The notes under the pieces are model-generated. The model did no database searches. It saw nothing but the letters and a program-made list of their open reading frames with translations, and was not told where the DNA came from. 64,000 nucleotides of DNA from Lineus longissimus (Eukaryota; Nemertea; Pilidiophora; Heteronemertea; Lineidae), in NCBI RefSeq assembly GCF_910592395.1, contig NC_088311.1, forward strand, positions 22,970,646 to 23,034,645. Direction: 5' to 3'. Of the stretch, positions 60,301 to 64,000 are shown piece after piece. The position numbers were made by a program, and so were the translations under genes. The number at the start of each line of letters is the position of its first letter. Positions within the stretch are counted from its first letter, which is position 1.

Positions 60301-63300
60301 CCAGTTGGCATACAGCCGCAACATTTTCAATCAAATGCCTGGTGGGGTGTGAAACTAGAATCAATAATTTCCAATCAAAAATTCATGGGAATTGTGGTTT
60401 GAACATTTCAGTCTGACTGAATAGTACCTAAATTTTGATTTCCAGTTTGTAATTGATGACATTCCTATACATGTATGATTTAAACACATTTAATGTACAA
60501 TTCTGGCCTACTTAGCATGGAGTCACCGCTTGTCAATTTCATTATATCTTTGTAAGAATCGCATGTAGAATTGTATACATATTGAAGCAAAGGTTGGTTG
60601 AAATGGAAAACACTTGTTGATAGCCGAGCAACACGTCCCGCACTGCTATGAAAATGGCTCAAGCACCTCAGGCAGCAGAACAAGTGAAAATTTCCGATAT
60701 TTTAGCCGCACTTAGACTCAAGGTACATGCTATGCTAATAGTCTACAATGTCAACTACATATGGTCGAAACAAAGCATACCGAAAGCACTTGGAAGCAAT
60801 TCTGCTACAAGAATGTCAATACTTCGAATGTTTGAAAGTAACTTGTTTGGTTCAGTCATAGCAAGAGGAGCCATTACTGGTAACTGGCAACGATTTTGGA
60901 CCATGACGTAGATACAACCCACTGAACACTGCATGACCCCATCTGAATATATCATCACCAGATCATAATATGCATCAAAAGGTACAGGTGTTGGGAAGGT
61001 CTCCTGTTTCAGCCTTAAAGGAATTGCAGGAGGTTCACCTAAAGATTATCACAACATCACCATCTACTAATCCCTCACTCACCCGAAACAGTCCTGAACA
61101 CTAGATCATCCTCCGCCGCCCCAAAATCAAATGAACCCGTCTTCGATAGTCTCCGAGCCGCCCATGTCTCAAGAAAATTATCATCAAACGTCGCTACATC
61201 ATCCTTTGAATCATCACCATTTAGCACCTGTCCATCACCTCCCGTATTCCATGCATCTGATTGGCTTGAAGTATTTAAGTCCACGTTTGAAAATAAGTCT
61301 GTACCGCTGAACTGAGTATCCTGCAGGAAATTCGAATCGAACGGATCCTGTGACTGTGGTATGAATGGCCAGGGATCCTTCCCAGGGTGTGTTGTTGCAC
61401 CTGTTTTCTTGGCCTCTGAAATCAAAATTGTGGGTGATTTAAAGGGAATCTGTCACAGAAATGAGAAGCTCTCTCATAGGGTTAAGAAGTGGCTATGAAG
61501 TATTGCAAATGTAGCACATTGCTTTTTTACATGAAATATAGGAAAGATGGGGTTCATTGGGCCATGGAAAATAACATTGCTATTGAAAACAATAAATGTC
61601 ACCAATTCAAATGAAATATCAGCAAAATGATGTTACTGCTGACATGAAACTTTGACAGCATAAGTCATAATTTTATGAGGTCTTTTATCATTGCACAGGA
61701 AATTGTCATGTTCAGCTATTTTCAAGCAACCTTTATTGAGAAACTTCACTCAAAGTATGCTTACAGTTTATAATTGTCGAATCTTGTATACTGCTGTGCC
61801 GACGGTATTATATTTCTTTAAACTGTGCATCCAAATTATGAAAGATTTGTTTAATACGGTGGCGTCATCTCTCAGGCTTTGAGTGATCGAGTGACACAAA
61901 GGCAATTAACAGAATAGATTGTGAGGTTGAAGCTCCACACGGATGGGCAATTTTTGTCGCTGTGACTGTATAGTAAATAATCAGCAATAGCTAAAAGGCA
62001 TGGAATTGAAAAAGACTAAAACTATAGTGAAAAATTTACCATGAAAGGGACTTTATTACAATGATTAAAACTTCAGCAGCTAATGTGGAACTTAGTTACT
62101 GTCAAATGAAAATGAGTAAACTGCCAACTTTTGGCTTCAAAAACCTTCTAAACAGATTGCAGCAGAGTAATTGGATAAGATTGGGTGGTACAAAATGAAG
62201 TCATAAATGACAAATGGCCGACACCATGTTTTTACCATTCCAGTATTTCTCTTCATTGACTGACTCTCAGAGGTGTCGAGATAAGTGTACAATCAGACAT
62301 GCAGATGATATTCACTGCACAGATCAACAGAAAAGGGTTAAAATATGTTAGGCACTGATTTATTTTGGCAAATAGAAACAGTGTGCTGAGCAACTTCATG
62401 GGGACACTCTGTGATCTAACCCGCAATCACTATACTCAACATAACTCAATGAATATGATCTACCTCATCACGATGAGGATGTACACTGCCACCTTTGAAG
62501 ATACGGTTGAACCAACACCAACAGTTCAGTTGAATTTAAAGGAACTATATCATGAGCTCATTTGGTATATTCTCGGACGTTATTGAAGTGTAAACTTCAC
62601 ATCTTCTTTTTCTGTTCATCGATAAACAAACATTTTTGTCAAAGGTTCTTCATGGTATTGATGGTTACAAAAAACTGCTCACTATAGAGTCCCTTTAAAT
62701 CTGAGGTGACAGGGTTGAAGAGAGTGATTGATATTTATAGAGCATAGTCCCTTTAAGACCGGGTGGCAGGAAAAAACATGCAGCGATTGTGTAGCATGCC
62801 TACCATAATTAGAGGTACTTCTTCCGTCAACCATCTCCACTATGTCTAAGATTAAAAGAAAATTTCTTATTATATCGATCAAATTCGAATCACCAGAAAA
62901 CTTTTTGCCAAATATGTTTTTAACTTGTTTTTTTCTGCTCAAAATGATCAGCCAAAAGAAATTTGGCTTTGAAAATTTTTCAGAATTTCGAACTTAAGCT
63001 CAGAATGATTCCTACCTTTTCTCTCCTCAAAGAGTTGATGGAAGGGGTCGAGTTCTCGTGACATCTGCTTCTGCCGTTTCTGAAAGGAAGATAATGAATC
63101 TTTGATTAAAACTGATAACAACACCGAATTTGTTGGACCAAATTGTCATAGGTCTACAACTCAATCACTTGGCATCATCATCAATGACGACCTGATATAT
63201 TTAGTTCAAAATACATCTGTCAGATAGAGACACTGAATCAGCTAGCTATTTGGAAATTGGCAGGAGAAAGCTTGGAGTTCTCAGAGTAAACATAGGGGGT

Positions 63301-64000
63301 GGACCAAGGTGTCCCAGGAAGGAAGGCCTTGCAAGGAGACTAAAAGAGTCAAGGTGTTTTTCCTGGACCACCTGTTATTACGAACAGCGTACATCTTTAA
63401 GGATACGATTGTCTTACCTCTTTGATCTGACTAGCATCATTTTCAACTTTCTTGATGTCCTGTGACAGTTTTTGTTCTTCTAATATTGCCTTGACAGTTT
63501 CCTCTCTCACTTTTTCATGTTCCTTCTTTAATCTGTAATAATTAAAACTAACATAGTGATGACTTCCAAACAAGATATTGTTGAGAGATCATGACTTGAG
63601 CCAAAATCTAATGAAATACAACTTGTCAAATCATGCTGTGCAAATATGAGACACGAGTGATACAAGTAAGCTGTTATTAGTAACCATACAAAGAAGACAG
63701 TTTCTTTCTGTGGTCTGGGAATGCAATCACATGGATCATGACAGCCACAAGCTGATACTTGAGGCAGAGACAATAGAAGAGAGATAGCGAACCCACCACC
63801 CAGCCACAGATGTTGCAGTATCGAGCAAATACATGTAGACTGGAGCAAGTCTGCGGAAATATGGATTTTGCTGCGATCTCTGTATGCTGATGAAACACAT
63901 ACGCTAAGTTCTTTTGAAGCTAGGGATTCAAGCCCACCTCTGATCACTTAATGCCAAGTCCCCTCCCCATCCTCTGATAACCTCCCTACCTCTTTGTGAC
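30217..64000 (-). CDS. MISP/AKAP2-like cytoskeletal scaffold (5' end outside window)
   Basis: Fifteen exons: 63990-64000, 63418-63532, 63016-63079, 61083-61415, 59899-60053, 52622-54356, 51339-51467, 49526-49555, 46371-46907, 44265-44342 (optional), 43160-43890, 34393-35762, 33792-33820, 32534-33143, 30217-30301. All junctions keep phase, giving about 2000 residues. Order: coiled coil, a DPF/DPW-rich segment, a long disordered Ser/Pro/acidic region, seven copies of an arginine/glutamate-rich helical motif of the form (I)ERE-I-x5-RE-x3-R, and a repetitive tail. The motif is the hallmark of the MISP and AKAP2 C-terminal region (for example IEREIRLQRQREEE here). Known relatives bind actin or ezrin and anchor kinases (PKA for AKAP2; Plk1 substrate for MISP). 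A similar cortical scaffold role here is inference. No catalytic domain is visible. A clear PKA RII-binding helix was not identified. Confidence 0.75.
30302..32533. other. Last intron of the scaffold gene
   Basis: It holds foldback element copy A (30897-31087). Otherwise it is AT-rich, with no exon seen. Confidence 0.5.
30897..31087. mobile_element. Foldback element, subfamily 1, copy A
   Basis: 191 bp with inverted ends: TGTGACCCACCACGACAAAA at the left and TTTTGTCATGGCGGGTCACA at the right. The inverted similarity extends inward through GAGTCGCATGTCGC. No coding capacity. The direct flanks are A/T only, so no target duplication can be called with confidence. Confidence 0.8.
32534..33143 (-). 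CDS. Scaffold exon of KQQVAMEPVS repeats
   Basis: About 203 codons, phase 1 to 2. After GGTVSSFLLIDPADVG it becomes degenerate repeats of (P)KQQVAMEPVS-x-N-V-I, about 15 residues per unit near the 3' end and 18-20 further upstream. Insertions and deletions between units are multiples of three, as expected if the frame is under selection. It ends LNQPPKI at AT|GTAGGT. If skipped with the micro-exon, an internal acceptor before SSDQRMP would also restore frame. Confidence 0.65.
33792..33820 (-). CDS. Scaffold 29-nt micro-exon
   Basis: Twenty-nine bases between CATCAACAG and CCG|GTAAGA encode DLPNDVDTS. Phase is 2 in and 1 out, which exactly bridges two large exons that otherwise have incompatible phases. 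It is therefore essential to the model and good evidence that the next exon is coding. Confidence 0.7.
34393..35762 (-). CDS. Scaffold large exon with five RE-motif copies
   Basis: Phase 0 in, phase 2 out. Motif copies are IIEREIRLQRQREEEIQRER (about 35640-35700), VVREIEEQQKRERELRDQRK (about 35300-35365), AVERTIRLQREREDDYRRSR (about 34915-34990), QLQREIARERQRELDLK (about 34745-34810) and RIERELREMREREEELR at the 3' end. Between the first two is a run of four SPRQQ(P/S)V repeats (about 35555-35630), and near the end an APQIAPQS repeat. This is the segment that most clearly identifies the MISP/AKAP2 family. Confidence 0.85.
39246..39468. mobile_element. Foldback element, subfamily 2, copy B
   Basis: A near-perfect 223-bp palindrome. 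The left arm is TGTGACTCGCTCTACCAAAA through GACCTTTTGTGAAAT; the right arm is its inverse, ending TTTTGGTAGAGCGGGTCACA. The short unpaired centre reads CTATTACAAACTGATTTGGT. Confidence 0.85.
40738..40970. repeat. 28-bp tandem repeat in an intron
   Basis: About eight copies of TGGCATAATGGTACTGATAC plus TGATACAT. The Met-Tyr-Gln rich open frames on the minus strand are translations of this repeat. Confidence 0.9.
41210..41266 (-). CDS. Likely alternative first exon of the scaffold gene
   Basis: An ATG-ATG pair at 41261-41266 opens MMYLGPGMHHKLYSEDKDE and ends in phase 0 at GAG|GTAAGA, an excellent donor. Exon 34393-35762 accepts exactly this phase. Used as an internal exon it would need phase 1 entry after a phase-0 exon, so an alternative promoter giving a short C-terminal isoform fits best. 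The short form would keep five of the seven RE motifs. Confidence 0.5.
43160..43890 (-). CDS. Scaffold exon with first two RE-motif copies
   Basis: Entered in phase 1, left in phase 0. It begins GDGDGEIEIPGYTKEDLDNV, contains the helical segment SSRKQQWEKMLLDKQ, and carries motif copies AIDREIRYNLERERQREQ (about 43376-43460) and IIEKEVQAQQKRETLYKRDG (about 43180-43260). SSRKQQW resembles the 'AARKQF' helix upstream of the motif in AKAP2. Confidence 0.8.
44265..44342 (-). CDS. Scaffold optional cassette exon
   Basis: Reads ASDTSQADSHTSQDSLISDT followed by NSDYYS. It uses acceptor AATACTCAG and donor TCAG|GTACCG. It is phase 1 in and 1 out, so exons 46371-46907 and 43160-43890 join in frame with or without it. 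Other AGs nearby (for example after CCCAGGCAG) also keep frame, so the left boundary is uncertain. Confidence 0.45.
45552..45660. repeat. 33-bp repeat with palindromic core, three copies
   Basis: Each unit contains GACAGCACCCCTAGGGTGCC or a close variant and then AAAATCA. GCACCC-CTA-GGGTGC is self-complementary, so each unit could fold into a hairpin. It lies in the intron 44343-46370. Confidence 0.8.
46371..46907 (-). CDS. Scaffold exon with cysteine cluster
   Basis: 179 codons, phase 1 to 1. It opens LLWRDFNSNEMNDD, then an acidic/serine-rich region. Near the end comes a compact cysteine group, CKSCRGLYGNIGCKQCC (about 46439-46494), which spaces like a small zinc-binding knuckle. This group is not part of the known MISP/AKAP2 architecture. 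Confidence 0.7.
46908..49525. other. Scaffold intron
   Basis: Holds the tandem pair of a dispersed repeat at 48291-48502. No exon or promoter was recognised. Confidence 0.45.
48291..48502. repeat. Tandem pair of a dispersed 110-bp repeat
   Basis: Two copies of about 111 bp begin AGTCCAAAT at 48291 and 48402. They share TTTTTCTGCTCAAAA, CATCATCAGCCCC and GAAATTTTTCAGAATTTTGA. A third, diverged copy is at 62908-62998. Confidence 0.8.
49526..49555 (-). CDS. Scaffold 30-nt micro-exon
   Basis: Thirty bases between CCTTACAG and AAAG|GTGAGA encode EEFWRNYLLK in the required frame (phase 1 to 1). Since length and phase are symmetrical it could be skipped without a frameshift. Confidence 0.6.
49556..51338. 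other. Scaffold intron
   Basis: Contains the 218-bp tandem duplication at 49752-50190. No other exon is supported. Confidence 0.45.
49752..50190. repeat. Recent tandem duplication, 218-bp period
   Basis: The segment from AGCCTGGCAACA through GGGGGGAGGTTGAGGGGGATC occurs twice with few differences. GAACACTAATGGGG is found at 49821 and 50039, 218 bp apart. Confidence 0.9.
51339..51467 (-). CDS. Scaffold exon: short linker
   Basis: Acceptor TTTTTGCAG and donor ATG|GTACGT, phase 1 to 1. It reads VLLKKSQSWAGADMEEEAME and a basic segment SKKPVKIDASYG. Confidence 0.7.
52622..54356 (-). CDS. Scaffold large exon: disordered Ser/Pro/acidic region
   Basis: 578 codons plus one base, phase 0 to 1, rich in Ser, Pro and Glu with no folded domain recognised. 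It includes SDPEASDPWLASSG (another DPW), an R-T-H-S-D-P-N motif typical of 14-3-3 sites (about 53637-53666), acidic clusters and a terminal EEEEAPEFPEYVPPHEE stretch. The antisense open frames across it are shadows. Confidence 0.8.
57583..57737. mobile_element. Foldback element, subfamily 2, copy C
   Basis: The left arm is nearly identical to copy B (TGTGACCCGCTCTACCAAAA). The right arm is shortened, ending GGTTGGTAGTTTTGGTAGAGCGGGTCACA in two pieces. An internal deletion has removed most of the right arm. Confidence 0.8.
57740..57930. mobile_element. Foldback element, subfamily 1, copy D
   Basis: 191 bp, the same length as copy A. The ends are TGTGACCCACTACAGCAAAA and TTTTGCTGTGGTGGGTCACA. 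It starts only two bases after copy C ends. Confidence 0.85.
59899..60053 (-). CDS. Scaffold exon: short helical segment
   Basis: It reads TAEEDDLWCQVSELQPG, then NDKLQEVRNEMNSLNRQGGR. It enters in phase 1. Two overlapping donors are possible; CTG|GTAGGT leaves in phase 0, which fits the next exon, while GTA G|GTAATC does not. Confidence 0.65.
60054..61082. other. Scaffold intron
   Basis: AT-rich. The plus- and minus-strand open frames of 60-90 codons here have no domain or splice support. Nothing else was seen. Confidence 0.45.
61083..61415 (-). CDS. Scaffold exon: DPW/DPF-rich disordered segment
   Basis: The 111 residues include KDPWPF, QDPFDSNF, TDLFSNVDL and FDDNFLETW, all short acidic-aromatic motifs like those of clathrin adaptor partners. 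Phase is 1 in and 1 out. Confidence 0.75.
61416..63015. other. Scaffold intron
   Basis: AT-rich, with the single diverged copy of the 110-bp dispersed repeat at 62908-62998. No exon was recognised. Confidence 0.45.
62908..62998. repeat. Third copy of the dispersed 110-bp repeat
   Basis: Shares TTTTTTTCTGCTCAAAATGA, TTTGGCTTTGAAA and TTTTTCAGAATTT with the pair at 48291-48502, with a central deletion. Confidence 0.65.
63016..63079 (-). CDS. Scaffold exon: basic/DPF segment
   Basis: Reads KRQKQMSRELDPFHQLFEER. The acceptor is CTTTCAG and the donor AAAG|GTAGGA; phase runs 0 to 1. DPF is a motif bound by the AP-2 appendage in endocytic proteins. Confidence 0.7.
63418..63532 (-). CDS. Scaffold exon: coiled coil
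   Basis: Only one of three frames is open. It reads LKKEHEKVREETVKAILEEQ followed by KLSQDIKKVENDASQIKE, with hydrophobic residues at heptad spacing. It is entered in phase 2 and left in phase 0 at GAG|GTAAGA. Confidence 0.75.
63990..64000 (-). CDS. Scaffold exon fragment at window edge
   Basis: Eleven bases, GTC ACA AAG AG, precede a donor GTAGGG and leave in phase 2, the phase demanded by the next exon. The joined reading VTKR-LKKEHEK continues a charged coiled coil. The evidence is short, so this is tentative. Confidence 0.45.

Noticed and set aside
1-64000. Search for a defence island, mobile integrase, RNA operon or viral insertion
   Set aside because: Nothing of the kind was recognised; only non-autonomous repeats were found.

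Overview
The window is animal genomic DNA. It has multi-exon genes with canonical GT/AG splice sites, introns up to about 8 kb, long AT-rich non-coding stretches, tRNA-derived and foldback repeats, and several minisatellites. The protein families (fibronectin-III cytokine-receptor-like protein, PAN plus GON domain protein, MISP/AKAP2-like scaffold) and the frequent ACATGTAC and TAGGCCTA-type words suggest a marine invertebrate. I cannot separate a lophotrochozoan from an invertebrate deuterostome. No bacterial-style operon, CRISPR array, rRNA operon or intact tRNA gene was seen.

Layout. Three protein genes lie head to tail on the minus strand. (1) 2997-5476: the 5' part of a secreted PAN/apple + GON domain protein; its 3' exon was not found. 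(2) 6185-14031: a complete 15-exon single-pass receptor of 980 residues, with a signal peptide, five fibronectin-III-like modules, one membrane helix and a 350-residue acidic tail with repeated Tyr-containing motifs. It resembles the gp130/Domeless class of cytokine receptors. (3) 30217-64000 (5' end outside the window): about 2000 residues of a cytoskeletal scaffold of the MISP/AKAP2 type, in 15 exons. These include a 29-nt and a 30-nt micro-exon, one possible cassette exon and a likely internal alternative first exon at 41210-41266. Its last exon is followed by an AT-rich 3' UTR of about 2.9 kb ending at a poly(A) signal at 27340-27345.

I placed every exon boundary by hand. In each of the three gene models, reading phase is conserved across every proposed junction; this is the main support for the models. 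Gene boundaries rest on sequence alone, without transcript data.

Between genes 2 and 3 lies about 13 kb (14032-27319) with no firm protein gene. It holds a weak plus-strand three-exon transcript candidate divergent from the receptor, a hAT-like miniature element, a 48-bp repeat, a nearly pure 17-bp minisatellite abutting a foldback element, and a 65-bp satellite running up to the 3' end of gene 3. Introns of gene 3 hold four copies of a TGTGACCC-ended foldback element in two subfamilies, and several local tandem duplications.

The most interesting items are the repeat-rich scaffold (seven RE-x-x-x-R motifs, a DPF/DPW cluster, a frame-preserving KQQVAMEPVS repeat exon, micro-exons, internal start), the receptor tail with four Y-[SK]-x-[hydrophobic]-H motifs, and the foldback element family.
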